Assembly: GCF_900095305.1 (NCBI RefSeq) | Contig: NZ_FMDO01000028.1 | Location: forward strand, 1 to 64,000 | Reading direction: 5' to 3' | From: Proteiniborus sp. DW1 | Lineage (GTDB): Bacteria > Bacillota > Clostridia > Tissierellales > Proteiniboraceae | Length of the DNA: 64,000 bases | In this document: one piece after another, positions 7,567 to 17,121 of the stretch | Position numbering within the stretch: the stretch's first letter is position 1 | How the letters are laid out: the number at the start of each line of letters is the position of its first letter | Made by a program: the position numbers and the translations under genes | Notes under the pieces: model-generated | The model's input: only the letters and a program-made list of their open reading frames with translations | Databases searched by the model: none | What the model was told of the DNA's origin: nothing

Positions 7567-7624
7567 TGTATCGGGACATGTCTTTGGGAGTTAAGAAAAA
7601 GTTTAATAAGCAAGGAGGAGAGCT

Positions 7625-8359
7625 ATGATTGATTTTACTGAACTAGATTTTACAAATAAAACAGTTTTAGAAGTTGGTACGGGTAGAGGTGGAACCACTA
7701 TAAAGTTAGCTAAAGCATTAAAAGATTTCAGAGGTGCTAAACTTATAACTACTGACATATATGATGGTAATTTTGAGGAGTTAGACAGAAAAATAAAGGA
7801 TTATAATGTAGATATTAGATTCATTAAAACAGACGGATGTGAATTAAAGAATATTGAAGAAAATTCTATAGATTTTTTAGTTTGTAACTATACTTTATGT
7901 GCTATTAATTCTAAAAGCGGAAGTGAAGTTTTAGCTTTGAGTAGATTTAGGGAAGTTTTAAACTTTGGTGGAATTTTATACATAGAAGAAGAATATCCAT
8001 TAAATTTTGTAGACAATTCTATGCAACAGGTATGGTCAAGGAAGTGGCAATTGCTAAGAGGAGCAAATATGCTTTTAGGCGAGTTGTCTTATAATGAGAT
8101 TAATCCAAGTATTTTAGAAAAGATTTTACATATTTTAGGATTTAAAGATATACAATGGCAAAGTAGTTCGCACCTAATAACAGGTGATGATAGTTTAGAG
8201 TTTTTTAAGTATAGATTTACTAATTTGTTAAAAAGATTAAATAATAGTCAAATAGTTGAGGGGTTAAAGCAAGAGATGAAAGACCTTGAGGAATATTCAA
8301 AAAAAGCAGGGGGAATGGAAGTACCCATATATAAAATTATAGCTAAAAAAGAAATATAG
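7625..8359 (+). CDS. Class I SAM-dependent methyltransferase
   Basis: The 244-residue protein opens with the glycine-rich SAM-binding loop VLEVGTGRGG (residues 14-23), the acidic end of strand 2 (TTDIYD) and a motif IV-like stretch NSIDFLVCNYTL, all in Rossmann-fold order. The methyl acceptor is unknown. AAGGAGGAG lies seven bases before the ATG. The gene starts about 60 bases after the last repeat fragment, so it may be the terminal cassette gene or the first gene outside the array. Confidence 0.85.
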   Translation: MIDFTELDFTNKTVLEVGTGRGGTTIKLAKALKDFRGAKLITTDIYDGNFEELDRKIKDYNVDIRFIKTDGCELKNIEENSIDFLVCNYTLCAINSKSGSEVLALSRFREVLNFGGILYIEEEYPLNFVDNSMQQVWSRKWQLLRGANMLLGELSYNEINPSILEKILHILGFKDIQWQSSSHLITGDDSLEFFKYRFTNLLKRLNNSQIVEGLKQEMKDLEEYSKKAGGMEVPIYKIIAKKEI

Positions 8360-8367
8360 GGCACTGA

Positions 8368-8763
8368 CTAGAAGAAATTAGAAAAGCATTAGAGGTATTT
8401 GATGTTGAGTATAGGCCTATTTATGGACATATTACATTTGCAAGCTTTATCGATGTTGATGTAGATGAAATCGTCAGGTATACAAAGAAGTTTGCAGAGG
8501 GGAAACAGTCATTCGATATTAACTGTTCAGCGTTAGGATTTTTAACAGCTAATTGCATAGCCTGCATACCTTCTACTTCAGGAAAACTGTTAGAATATTA
8601 TGAGGAGTATCATCAAGAATTTGATTCTTACTGCAATATGTGGACAAGAGCTGATACTGGATTGTGGTTGCCTCATATATCGCTTTTTTATAGTGAAAAA
8701 GAAGATTTAGGCGCTATTATTGGAGAAATGTCAAAAGGATTACCACTTTTTAAGAATTCTTAA
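8368..8763 (+). pseudogene. 2H phosphoesterase (LigT-like), N-terminally truncated
   Basis: An open frame of about 130 codons with no usable start codon keeps both signature motifs of the 2H superfamily, HITF and PHISLF (His-hydrophobic-Thr/Ser). The family usually has 160-180 residues, so the N-terminus is missing. It begins nine bases after the methyltransferase stop with an in-frame TGA at 8365. I read it as a remnant. Confidence 0.65.
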
Positions 8764-9019
8764 TGGCTTACTTGAAGTAGCAATAATAGCCACTTTAGAA
8801 TGATTTCCTTCAGCGATTTTTCATAATGAGCTTTTATTTGTATAATTACTAGACCTTCTATAAAATCCAGTACATGTAGCTTGAAACAAAGCTTTTCTAA
8901 GATATGCTGCTCCACGTTTTTAGTTTGGGGACTATTTTTAAAAGACTAAGACATACAATAATATTAGACAAACCCAAGGGAAAAGTTATATAAGTTAGCG
9001 TGAGAGGGTGGATATTTAG

Positions 9020-9565
9020 ATGCGTAAAACGAGTATAGTATCATTTAGTGCACGAAAAACAGGAAATTGTTTTTCAATAGCAAACTATATTATGAGAAAA
9101 CTTTTAAATGAGGAAATAAAATACGTTTCTATAAGTGATTTAGATATTTGTGGATGTAGAAGTTGTAATTATGAGTGCATGAACGGGGTATGTAGATATT
9201 CTGATGATGTCTATTCATACTTTGAATCAACCAAAAGGGTTGATAGAATTATTTGGCTTGTTCCAATGTATTGTGGGAACCCATCTTCATTATATTTCAA
9301 GCTGAATGAACGAAGCCAGGATTTTTGGATGCGAAATGAACCATATTATGATGAATTTCTAAGCAAGTTATTTATCATTGGCATTGGGAATATGGATGAG
9401 AAAAATCTATTTAGACAAATCTTTGAATCATTATACAGTTGTTCTACAGTTCCAAGTAATATTCTTATATTAGAAACACATAAATATGGACTAAATTCAA
9501 TAAAAGATTGTATTATTGAAAATCAAGAAGTAAAGAAGCAAGTCAATAAATTTTTAGGCTTGTGA
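9020..9565 (+). CDS. Flavodoxin-like / NADPH-dependent FMN reductase family protein
   Basis: The 181-residue protein has the N-terminal flavin-phosphate loop pattern SFSARKTGNC after a first beta strand, followed by a Cys-rich CGCRSCNYEC segment typical of the multimeric flavodoxin/iron-sulfur flavoprotein group, then WLVPMYCGNPSS as the second flavin loop. It would bind FMN and act as a soluble redox protein. The start ATG follows GAGAGGGTGG. It stands alone, with about 250 bases of apparently non-coding DNA on each side. Confidence 0.75.
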   Translation: MRKTSIVSFSARKTGNCFSIANYIMRKLLNEEIKYVSISDLDICGCRSCNYECMNGVCRYSDDVYSYFESTKRVDRIIWLVPMYCGNPSSLYFKLNERSQDFWMRNEPYYDEFLSKLFIIGIGNMDEKNLFRQIFESLYSCSTVPSNILILETHKYGLNSIKDCIIENQEVKKQVNKFLGL

Positions 9566-9826
9566 AGCTTATGTCGTTTAGTAATTATAAAGGAAAAAGT
9601 TACTTACATTAATGTTATAGGATAAATACCTCACATGATACTATATTCACGACATTACACGAAAAATGTATGTAATGGTACAAGATACAGAGGATTTTAT
9701 GTGAAGTAGCAATAATAGGGTTGGATTGGGGATGTAATATAAAGATTAGATTTATCAGTATAATTCACTTATATGTCTCTAGCAAAGAAAGCAAAATGCT
9801 TTATAATTTTTGAATGGAGGAAAGTT

Positions 9827-10276
9827 ATGAAATTGACATTCAAAAGTGCTTCAATTGATGATATTGATAGAATATTTGGTTTAGAAAAGAAGCTTATAAA
9901 TGATTATGAAACCAACTTGAATTTAGATTTTGAGAAAATTTTCGCCTGGGTAAGGAAAAAGATAGAAAATAATATTGAGAATTATAAATGTATTTATTTT
10001 AATGGGGTTAAGGTAGGATATTTTTTCTTACATAATGAAGGGGAAAAGCTTGAACTTGATGATCTTTTCATTTTTGAAGAATTTCAAGGAAAAGGTATAG
10101 GCACAAAAGTTTTAGAATATGTTGACTCAATTGCAAAAGAACAGAATAAGGATGTATTTTTATATGTTTTTACAAAGAATCATAGAGCCATTAAATTATA
10201 TCTTAAGAATGGATTTGAAATTATAGAGAATATTCGTGACAGTAGGTACATAATGAATAAGCATGTGAACTCTTGA
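9827..10276 (+). CDS. GNAT-family N-acetyltransferase
   Basis: The 149-residue protein has the acetyl-CoA loop QGKGIGTKVL (motif A, Q/RxxGxG/A) near residues 86-95 and the motif B phrase NHRAIKLYLKNGF. It transfers an acetyl group from acetyl-CoA to an amine; the target is unknown. GGAGG at 9816-9820 places the start at ATG 9827; an in-frame ATG at 9773 lacks a ribosome site. No operon partner is visible. Confidence 0.85.
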   Translation: MKLTFKSASIDDIDRIFGLEKKLINDYETNLNLDFEKIFAWVRKKIENNIENYKCIYFNGVKVGYFFLHNEGEKLELDDLFIFEEFQGKGIGTKVLEYVDSIAKEQNKDVFLYVFTKNHRAIKLYLKNGFEIIENIRDSRYIMNKHVNS

Positions 10277-10564
10277 ACCTTTTAAATATATAGAATTAAA
10301 GAGTATGGTATTTGTGTATTTCTGACTTGAAATATTCTTATACTAAACACTAAATTTCTGGATAGTTATGCTGCATATTAGCTACCATGCATAGATTGGT
10401 TAATGTTTGTCAGGTTTTTTGAAGGAAGGTAAATTATAGGAAAAGTAACCATGGCAAAAAACTATGTAAACTATATTGATATTTACTTAGAAAAGGAATT
10501 AGAAATAAATGAGTATTGAATATGGAAGTTATAAAACCTAAGTTTTAAGGGAGGGATAACTACT

Positions 10565-11947
10565 GTGGGTCAAGTTAAGCTACCAAGAATTAGTTGTTAT
10601 GTGTTAGACTTTCATATTGAACCTAAAAGTCAATATTTTAGCTCAAAAGGAGTGTTAACTATAAAAAATGACTTTAGTTTTGAAGAAAGGAATATCCCTT
10701 TGCTGCTTCACTATGGTTTAAGTGTCAAAGAAATAAGGCATGAAAATAATGTAGGCATTAAGTTTACTCAAGAAATGATTTCTTTTCCTGAGTATGAAGA
10801 GCTAAGAGTCAATTATATTAACATTTGCTTAGATCTAACCCTTAAGAAAAATGAAGAACTAAAGTTGTACATTGAGTATGAGGGCAGACTTTATGGATAT
10901 TCGAGTGTAATGCGATATGTCCAAGATAGCATTAGCGAGGAATTTTCAATACTTAGAAATGATTGTATAGCTTATCCGATAATAGCGTATCCAAATTACA
11001 CATCACTGATGGAAAGCTGTCTTAAACCTATTGAATATAAAATAAGTGTAAGTGTACCTGAGGAATATACCGTTGGTTGTGGTGGCATTCTTAGAAATAT
11101 AGAAAGTAAAGCCAATAGAAAAATCTTTATTTATGAGAGAAGTGAACCGACTATATTATCACACAGATTTGATATTTGTATTGCAGAGTATTGTTTAATA
11201 AGAGATGAAGATATGAATCTAAATATTTTTGCTTCCAACAAGCATAAAGATGCAGCCGAAACATTGGTTAAATATGAAGTTAAAAGAGTTTATGATTATT
11301 ATACTAGAATGTTTGGTAAATACAGAGAAAATGATTATTTTACAATAATTGAGGTTAAAGAAGGTTATGGTTCTCAGGCAGGAGATAATTATATTCTTAT
11401 GGAAGAGCATGCATTCAATAATAATACTGATTACACTCATCTATATCACGAGATAGGGCATATTTGGAACCCCAGTGTTAAGTTATATCATGAGCAAAGA
11501 AGCAGATTTTTTGATGAGGCTTTTGCTAGTTATTTTGAAGTATTAGCAATCAAGGAGTTTTTGGGTGAGGAAAAAGCTAAAGAAAAGATGGAAGAGTATA
11601 GGAGACAATTTATAAAAAACGTAAATCAAAATAAAAAGAATTTTAGCATACCTATTTGTGAGTATGGAAGATATGAAATGGGATATAACAGTTATACTAA
11701 AGGTCCTTGGCTTTTATATGTTTTACATGAAATAGTGGGAGATAAGAAGTTTTTTGAAATAATTAGGACTTTTTTAAATGAGAATAAGAAAAAAGAAGTG
11801 ACGTTTAAAGATTTTGAAAAAAGCTGTGAAATAATTTCTAGGCTAAACCTAAAAAAGTTTTTTAGTCAGTGGCTATATGGAATAGAATCATCTAGCTACT
11901 TGTATGAAGATTTTAGTGTATCTGTCATGGTAGACATGAGTTTATAG
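10565..11947 (+). CDS. M1-like (gluzincin) metallopeptidase
   Basis: This 460-residue protein has a beta-rich N-terminal half and the zinc site H295-E296-x2-H299 with the third ligand Glu318 exactly 18 residues later (HEIGH...FDEAF), as in M1 aminopeptidases. The exopeptidase G-x-M-E-N motif normally just upstream is not recognisable; its place is taken by YGSQAGDNYILME. It may be an endopeptidase or a divergent member. There is no signal peptide. GTG start behind GGGAGGG. It stands alone. Confidence 0.75.
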   Translation: MGQVKLPRISCYVLDFHIEPKSQYFSSKGVLTIKNDFSFEERNIPLLLHYGLSVKEIRHENNVGIKFTQEMISFPEYEELRVNYINICLDLTLKKNEELKLYIEYEGRLYGYSSVMRYVQDSISEEFSILRNDCIAYPIIAYPNYTSLMESCLKPIEYKISVSVPEEYTVGCGGILRNIESKANRKIFIYERSEPTILSHRFDICIAEYCLIRDEDMNLNIFASNKHKDAAETLVKYEVKRVYDYYTRMFGKYRENDYFTIIEVKEGYGSQAGDNYILMEEHAFNNNTDYTHLYHEIGHIWNPSVKLYHEQRSRFFDEAFASYFEVLAIKEFLGEEKAKEKMEEYRRQFIKNVNQNKKNFSIPICEYGRYEMGYNSYTKGPWLLYVLHEIVGDKKFFEIIRTFLNENKKKEVTFKDFEKSCEIISRLNLKKFFSQWLYGIESSSYLYEDFSVSVMVDMSL

Positions 11948-12083
11948 GTGTTCTATGAGAGTTTTTTAAAAAATATTGTAAAAAGAAAATATGTATTAAG
12001 GAACTGTTTATGGTGTTATGTAGTCAAATATTTATATAGATATATTTGGTTATTCACCTGCTTCTAGAAAGGGGATATAGAGT

Positions 12084-12779
12084 ATGATTGTATTGATATT
12101 ATCGATAATACTAATAGGATTAGCGGGATTAGAGAGAATTATATATGAAAAAAAGAATAAAGGCTTAGGTAAAGTGAGACTGTTCATTGATGTGCTGATT
12201 ATTGGCTTATTATTTTTAGTATCCTATGTTATAACAGATACCGCTATAGGAGTTTTTTGTGTATTTATGAGTATTATTACTTTTATTTTAATAGGTATAG
12301 TTAATTGTAGAATCAATCTAAAATGGCTTAAATATGTATCATATGTAATAGGACTACCTTTTATGATATATTTATTAATCAAAGCCACTCAAAATATGCT
12401 TATTTATCCAAAATATTTTTTTCTACTTTTGCTTGTAATAAACATGATTTTAAGCTATTCCTTAAAGTGGAAAGGGACTGTAAAAGAAAATATTGCACTT
12501 GCAATAGGAATTGTAATTGCAGCAATATTTATGTTTTCTTATTATAAACTATCTGGTTCTGAAAGTAGAATTAGGATTAAACAAGAGTTAGTAGCACAAA
12601 AATATTTAGAAGAAGAATTGGGAATGCAAGGGTTCGAAGTTTATTCTGCTAACTTTAGTGGAGGTATAAGAGGAGAAGAGATAAAGGTAAGGGCATATGA
12701 TTCATCGGGAACTCTTATACTAATGACATATAAAAATAATAAGATTATAAGCTATGATATAAAAGATAGACAGCCATAA
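12084..12779 (+). CDS. Multi-pass membrane protein with C-terminal soluble domain
   Basis: The 231-residue protein has about six hydrophobic segments in the first 165 residues and then a soluble end of about 65 residues with an Arg/Lys-rich helix and strands. The family is not recognised. ATG follows AAAGGGGAT. The C-terminal part may be an extracytoplasmic or cytoplasmic sensor-like domain, but nothing in the sequence proves this. Confidence 0.65.
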   Translation: MIVLILSIILIGLAGLERIIYEKKNKGLGKVRLFIDVLIIGLLFLVSYVITDTAIGVFCVFMSIITFILIGIVNCRINLKWLKYVSYVIGLPFMIYLLIKATQNMLIYPKYFFLLLLVINMILSYSLKWKGTVKENIALAIGIVIAAIFMFSYYKLSGSESRIRIKQELVAQKYLEEELGMQGFEVYSANFSGGIRGEEIKVRAYDSSGTLILMTYKNNKIISYDIKDRQP

Positions 12780-13004
12780 TTAGGAGATATTTTTTTGGAT
12801 CAGAAAAGAAGATTTAAAACAATACGAGCTTGCTAATGATTTTTTGGACATGTTTACTATTTTTGAGTCTGATGAAATTAGTGAATTTTATTACTACAAA
12901 TTAGCCGATTAATATTATACTGAAAATTTAAATTCTTATTTGTATTTACTTTAATTTTATAATTATTAGGTGAAAGTATCATTTATACTACCTGGAGGAT
13001 GAAA

Positions 13005-13541
13005 ATGAAGCAGTTTAAAATAAATGAAGAAACTGTTGTTATAATAAGAAAAGCCAAAATATCTGACGCTAAGGCAATATTAGAATATATTAATACAATT
13101 AGCAAAGAATCTGATTTTTTGACTTTTGGAGAAGGAGAATTTAATAAAACTATAGAAGAGGAAGAACTGTTTATTGACAGTATCTCAAAGAAAAATAATG
13201 CACTGTTTATTGTTGCAGAAATAGAAGGAAAAATAGTTGGTACCTTAAATTTCTCAGGAGGGGCAAGACCAAGAGTAATGCACACTGGAGAGTTTGGGGT
13301 TAGTGTGCTAAAAGAATATTGGGGGCAAGGTATAGGAACAGAGCTTATAAAATATTTAATTGAATGGTGTAAAAACTCAAATGTAATAAGAAAGATCAAC
13401 TTAAGGGTTAGAAGCGATAATTATTCAGCAATTCATATTTATAAAAAACTTGGATTTATTGAAGAAGGCGTTATATCAAGAGATTTTCAAGTCAACAATA
13501 TTTTCTATGACTCCATAATCATGGGATTGTATATTGATTAA
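13005..13541 (+). CDS. GNAT-family N-acetyltransferase (RimL/PhnO-like)
   Basis: The 178-residue protein has the acetyl-CoA motif WGQGIGTELIKYL near residue 105 and the motif B phrase NYSAIHIYKKLGF. Glycine in GEFGVSVL precedes it, as in ribosomal-protein-type acetyltransferases. GGAGG at 12994-12998 favours the second ATG (13005) over the ATG at 12999 that touches the site. The substrate is unknown. The next gene starts 25 bases after the stop, so co-transcription is likely. Confidence 0.85.
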   Translation: MKQFKINEETVVIIRKAKISDAKAILEYINTISKESDFLTFGEGEFNKTIEEEELFIDSISKKNNALFIVAEIEGKIVGTLNFSGGARPRVMHTGEFGVSVLKEYWGQGIGTELIKYLIEWCKNSNVIRKINLRVRSDNYSAIHIYKKLGFIEEGVISRDFQVNNIFYDSIIMGLYID

Positions 13542-13566
13542 TATTTAAAAAAGAAGGTGTATAGTT

Positions 13567-13935
13567 ATGAGAAAGCAAACTATTAAACCAAGTAAGTCAG
13601 TATCTAAATTCACATTTTTTATGGGACTATTGTTCTGTCTTATTGGCTTTGTGATTATTATTGGTGGACTTTTAACACCAATGCCATTTATGACAGTATC
13701 ATTTGGAATTATATGGACTATAGGAGCCATATATAACACATATAGAGCTTATAAAAATGGGTTTACAGAAGAAGGAGAAGGAATTTATGAAATTCATTAT
13801 ACCGAAGACAATGGTGAGCAAGGATATGATTTTGAGGAAAAGTTAAGAAAGCTAGAGAGATTAAGAAAAGAAGGCTTAATTTCAGAACATGAATACAATC
13901 AAAAAAGGTCAGAAATAATGAAAGAAAAATGGTAG
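13567..13935 (+). CDS. SHOCT-domain membrane protein
   Basis: The 122-residue protein has two transmembrane helices (about residues 15-37 and 42-58) and a C-terminal SHOCT motif of about 30 residues: a charged helix, KEGLISEHEYNQKRSEI, where the Gly-Leu-Ile-(S/T) turn is diagnostic. SHOCT is a short oligomerisation or anchoring module. It follows a GNAT gene at 25 bases and is probably co-transcribed. Confidence 0.8.
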   Translation: MRKQTIKPSKSVSKFTFFMGLLFCLIGFVIIIGGLLTPMPFMTVSFGIIWTIGAIYNTYRAYKNGFTEEGEGIYEIHYTEDNGEQGYDFEEKLRKLERLRKEGLISEHEYNQKRSEIMKEKW

Positions 13936-14263
13936 TTAATTAGTGAAAAAAGCAAATATGTATAGAGTTTTTTTAATATAGGGTATTATTCCTCAGAGTT
14001 CTGGAGCAATAAACAATGGGGAGAGTCATTGTAGATGATAGGAAATAGCATTCATAGATTATTTACCATTCTGATATTTATTGTTACTACAGCTTTTATA
14101 GATTATGAAAGTTACAGTACTTATTATGATTAAATAAAAGAATATATTCAAGAAAAAGAGACTCAGTAAGGGTTTATCTATAGTCAAATCAAAAAATTCT
14201 AAAATAATAAGCTAAGTCTAAGCAATATTATTAGATTTAGGTATTACAAGGGGGAATAATACT
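13936..14263 (+). other. Gene-poor stretch
   Basis: Only short frames are present, such as a 32-codon frame at 14037-14135 with no ribosome site. I see no repeat or clear hairpin terminator. Confidence 0.5.
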
Positions 14264-15133
14264 ATGATACACGTTATTGATACATTTAAAGATTTTAAGT
14301 CATGCTTTGAAGATAAATTAGATTTAACTATAAAAGAAAAAATTGATTTATGGGAAAGGAGCTATATTTCAAAATACCCTGAACTGGAAAAGAAATGCAA
14401 AGAAGACTATAGCTTAAATGGATATGACTGGAGAAGGATTGCAGAGGAAGTGGTTTTTAATAGAACTAAAGAAGATTTTTATAAAATGGTTCAAGCACAT
14501 GAAAATATCTTAAAAATTATGGATTATACAATTATGAGAGTAGATAAGGAGTTTAAATCTAACTTAGATATAAACATTGTATTATATTGCGGACTATGCA
14601 ATAGCGCAGGGTGGGTTGATACATATAATGATAAGAGAGCAATACTTTTTGGAATAGATAAGATTGCAGAGCTTAATTGGCATACAATAGAAAAACTAGA
14701 ATCGCTTATAGCCCATGAACTTTGCCATGTAGTCCACTTTGAGATTAGAGGCGAAGATGATTTGTCTGATAATGTTGATAGAAACTATTACAATAGAGGA
14801 ATTTGGAATTTATACGAAGAAGGATTTGCTCAGTATTTCCAATACGGATTGTTGGAGAAGGAAGTTGATTCAAGGGGTAGAGAGTGGTTTGAGAAATGCA
14901 AGATTAAGGAAAAACAGTTAAAAAACCTATACCTAAAGGCGCTATTTGATAAAGAAAAGGGAACACAAGACTTTTTTGGAGATTGGTTTAAAGTCCTAGG
15001 CATAAGTGATACGGGATATTATCTTGGAGCTAAATTCATTAGAGTATTAGATATGCAGTATAGTATTGAAAAAATCGCAAGACTGCCATTTAAGGAAATA
15101 GAAAAGCATGTATTAGAATTTCTAAGGGACTAG
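14264..15133 (+). CDS. Putative zinc metallopeptidase (DUF2268/YjaZ-like)
   Basis: The 289-residue soluble protein has HELCH in a helix (about residues 151-155) and a later EEGFAQYF segment that can supply the third zinc ligand. This pattern occurs in predicted zinc proteases of the DUF2268 type, which I consider the closest match. No signal peptide. ATG behind AAGGGGG. The true substrate is unknown. A weak 67-codon frame follows but is probably not a gene. Confidence 0.6.
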   Translation: MIHVIDTFKDFKSCFEDKLDLTIKEKIDLWERSYISKYPELEKKCKEDYSLNGYDWRRIAEEVVFNRTKEDFYKMVQAHENILKIMDYTIMRVDKEFKSNLDINIVLYCGLCNSAGWVDTYNDKRAILFGIDKIAELNWHTIEKLESLIAHELCHVVHFEIRGEDDLSDNVDRNYYNRGIWNLYEEGFAQYFQYGLLEKEVDSRGREWFEKCKIKEKQLKNLYLKALFDKEKGTQDFFGDWFKVLGISDTGYYLGAKFIRVLDMQYSIEKIARLPFKEIEKHVLEFLRD

Positions 15134-15302
15134 AACATTTAGACAAGGAGTACATATAAGGTGGAAAAAATAGTTGAACTATACATTGAAATATTAGTAT
15201 GGTTAATTTTCCCAAATTTTAAAGCATATATAGCTTATTTTAATAGTTACATGTATAATAGAAGAGGAAACAAACAATTATACACAAGAAAGGAGCAAGA
15301 AT

Positions 15303-16004
15303 ATGAGCAAAAAAGTAATTGTCATATCCTTAATTCTAAGTATTTTGGCTTTAACTGCTTGTAACAACAATGTTTCTAAAAATACAGATAGTTTAGATAC
15401 AGCAAAAAGTGAGGTAATTCAACACGAAGATAACATAGAGCCAAGCAATAAGGATATACCTGAAACAGACCCTGCTGAAGGTGAAAATATTAATAATGAA
15501 GATGATAACGAAGCAGTAGATGACATTGAGTTAAACACCCATGAAGACAATCCCTTATTAGAACTAGCACGTCAAGGGAAAGTAGATGGTATAGAATTTA
15601 ATATAAATACATCTACTGATGAAGTTATTGAAAAATGGGGACTTCCTGATGTTTATGACTACTTTATGGGAGGATTATATTTTAGTTATGATGATAGAAA
15701 TATTATATTTTTTACTGATGCAGTACTTAGCAATGATGAGATAATGCCTGGAAACATAAAGTGTATAGGAGTACTTGAAGAGAATAAAGAACTATATAAC
15801 GTAAGAGTTGGAATGACCTTCGAGGAAATCATCGCAATTTTAGGTGAACCTACATATTTAAATACTGCTGAACAAAACGAAGAATCTGAATTACTATCAG
15901 GGAATTGGACTATTGTATATGATGTAGGAGAATATGATATTGAATTTGTGTCCAGTACAGAAAACGGACCGGTGGATATAGTTTATCTTTGGGGAAAGAA
16001 CTAA
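15303..16004 (+). CDS. Lipoprotein with DUF4309 (YjgB-like) domain
   Basis: The 233-residue protein has a signal peptide ending in lipobox LTAC (Cys20), then a very acidic low-complexity linker to about residue 75. The C-terminal domain opens with LLELARQGKVDG and contains the WGLPD and GEPTYL turns that I associate with DUF4309. It is exported and lipid anchored. AGGAGC lies before the ATG. A strong terminator follows at 16024, so the gene is transcribed as a unit with its own end. Confidence 0.75.
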   Translation: MSKKVIVISLILSILALTACNNNVSKNTDSLDTAKSEVIQHEDNIEPSNKDIPETDPAEGENINNEDDNEAVDDIELNTHEDNPLLELARQGKVDGIEFNINTSTDEVIEKWGLPDVYDYFMGGLYFSYDDRNIIFFTDAVLSNDEIMPGNIKCIGVLEENKELYNVRVGMTFEEIIAILGEPTYLNTAEQNEESELLSGNWTIVYDVGEYDIEFVSSTENGPVDIVYLWGKN

Positions 16005-16023
16005 ACAAGCAACTAAGTAAATT

Positions 16024-16064
16024 GTCTTTGGGAAGCAATCTTGTGCTACTCAAAGACTTTTTTA
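16024..16064 (+). terminator. Rho-independent terminator after the DUF4309 lipoprotein
   Basis: GTCTTTG at 16024-16030 pairs with CAAAGAC at 16051-16057, followed by a run of T. Confidence 0.8.
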
Positions 16065-16205
16065 CTAATAAAATAAAATTGTAATATTTAGAAGGTATTT
16101 AGAGAAAACTGTTGAATATTATGGAAAAAGGGATTTTGTTAGACTATTTAGTGCAAAGATTTAATCTAAAAAATAGGTTAAATTTTTTAAAGAGGAGACC
16201 ACATT

Positions 16206-17084
16206 ATGCATGAAGTAGAGGTAAAGGGTATTTTATCGGCACAAAACGGGATGAATATATACAGAGGATGTACTCATGGCTGCATATATTGTGATTCAAG
16301 AAGCAAATGTTATCAGATGAATCATGATTTTGAAGATATAGAGGTAAAGGTAAATGCTCCTAAGCTTTTAGAAGAAGCTCTTCGTAGAAAGAGAAAGAAA
16401 TGTATGATAGGTACAGGATCTATGACTGATCCATATATTCACTTGGAAGAAAAATTAGAGAATACAAGAAAATGTATTGAGCTTATCTATACCTATGGAT
16501 TTGGCCTAGCTATACTTACTAAGTCTGCTAGAATTGTAAGGGATTTGGACTTACTCAAAAAAATCAATGAGAAAACAAAGTGTGTAGTTCAGATGACCCT
16601 TACAACTTATGATGAAAACCTTTGTAAAATAATTGAACCTAATGTAAGTACTACAAAAGAGAGATTTGAGGTACTTAAGGTAATGCGTGACAATGGAATT
16701 CCTACAGTGGTTTGGCTAAGTCCTATTTTACCCTTTATAAATGATACAGAGGAAAATATACGAGGAATTTTAGACTATTGCATAGAAGCTAAGGTACATG
16801 GCATTATTTGTTTTGGTATGGGATTGACCTTAAGAGAAGGAAACAGAGAATATTTCTATAAAAAGCTAGATGAACATTTTCCGGGCATGAAATCCCGTTA
16901 TATTGAAAGCTATAAATATGCGTATGAGATTCCAAGTCCTAATAATGACAGATTGATGAGTATATTTAGGACAATATGTAAAGCCCATGGCATAATGTAT
17001 GATATTAAAGAATGCTTTGATTATCTTCATAAATTCGAGGAAAAGAATCAATATGAACAGTTAATGCTGTCTGGATTAGAATAG
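16206..17084 (+). CDS. SPL-family radical SAM protein
   Basis: The 292-residue protein has the radical SAM cluster motif C-T-H-G-C-I-Y-C (CxxxCxxC, residues 22-29), and GTGSMTDPY and later strands of the partial TIM barrel follow. It belongs to the group annotated as spore-photoproduct-lyase-like or Rv2578c-like DNA repair photolyase homologues; most have no proven reaction. It needs a 4Fe-4S cluster and SAM and is likely cytoplasmic and oxygen sensitive. AGAGGAG precedes the ATG. The HD gene follows at 37 bases and probably shares the transcript. Confidence 0.8.
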   Translation: MHEVEVKGILSAQNGMNIYRGCTHGCIYCDSRSKCYQMNHDFEDIEVKVNAPKLLEEALRRKRKKCMIGTGSMTDPYIHLEEKLENTRKCIELIYTYGFGLAILTKSARIVRDLDLLKKINEKTKCVVQMTLTTYDENLCKIIEPNVSTTKERFEVLKVMRDNGIPTVVWLSPILPFINDTEENIRGILDYCIEAKVHGIICFGMGLTLREGNREYFYKKLDEHFPGMKSRYIESYKYAYEIPSPNNDRLMSIFRTICKAHGIMYDIKECFDYLHKFEEKNQYEQLMLSGLE

Positions 17085-17121
17085 TATTCATGCTACATAA
17101 TCTAAAAAAGAGGGGAATATT

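Noticed and set aside
7330-7632. Open frame across copies 7 and 8
   Set aside because: Same reason; overlaps the start of a well-supported methyltransferase gene.
10451-10519. Small open frame of 22 codons with an ATG
   Set aside because: No ribosome site and no recognisable domain; likely a fragment.
15161-15364. 67-codon frame between the DUF2268-like and DUF4309 genes
   Set aside because: It overlaps the lipoprotein start by 62 bases and has no protein-like pattern, although a fair ribosome site exists; too weak to call.
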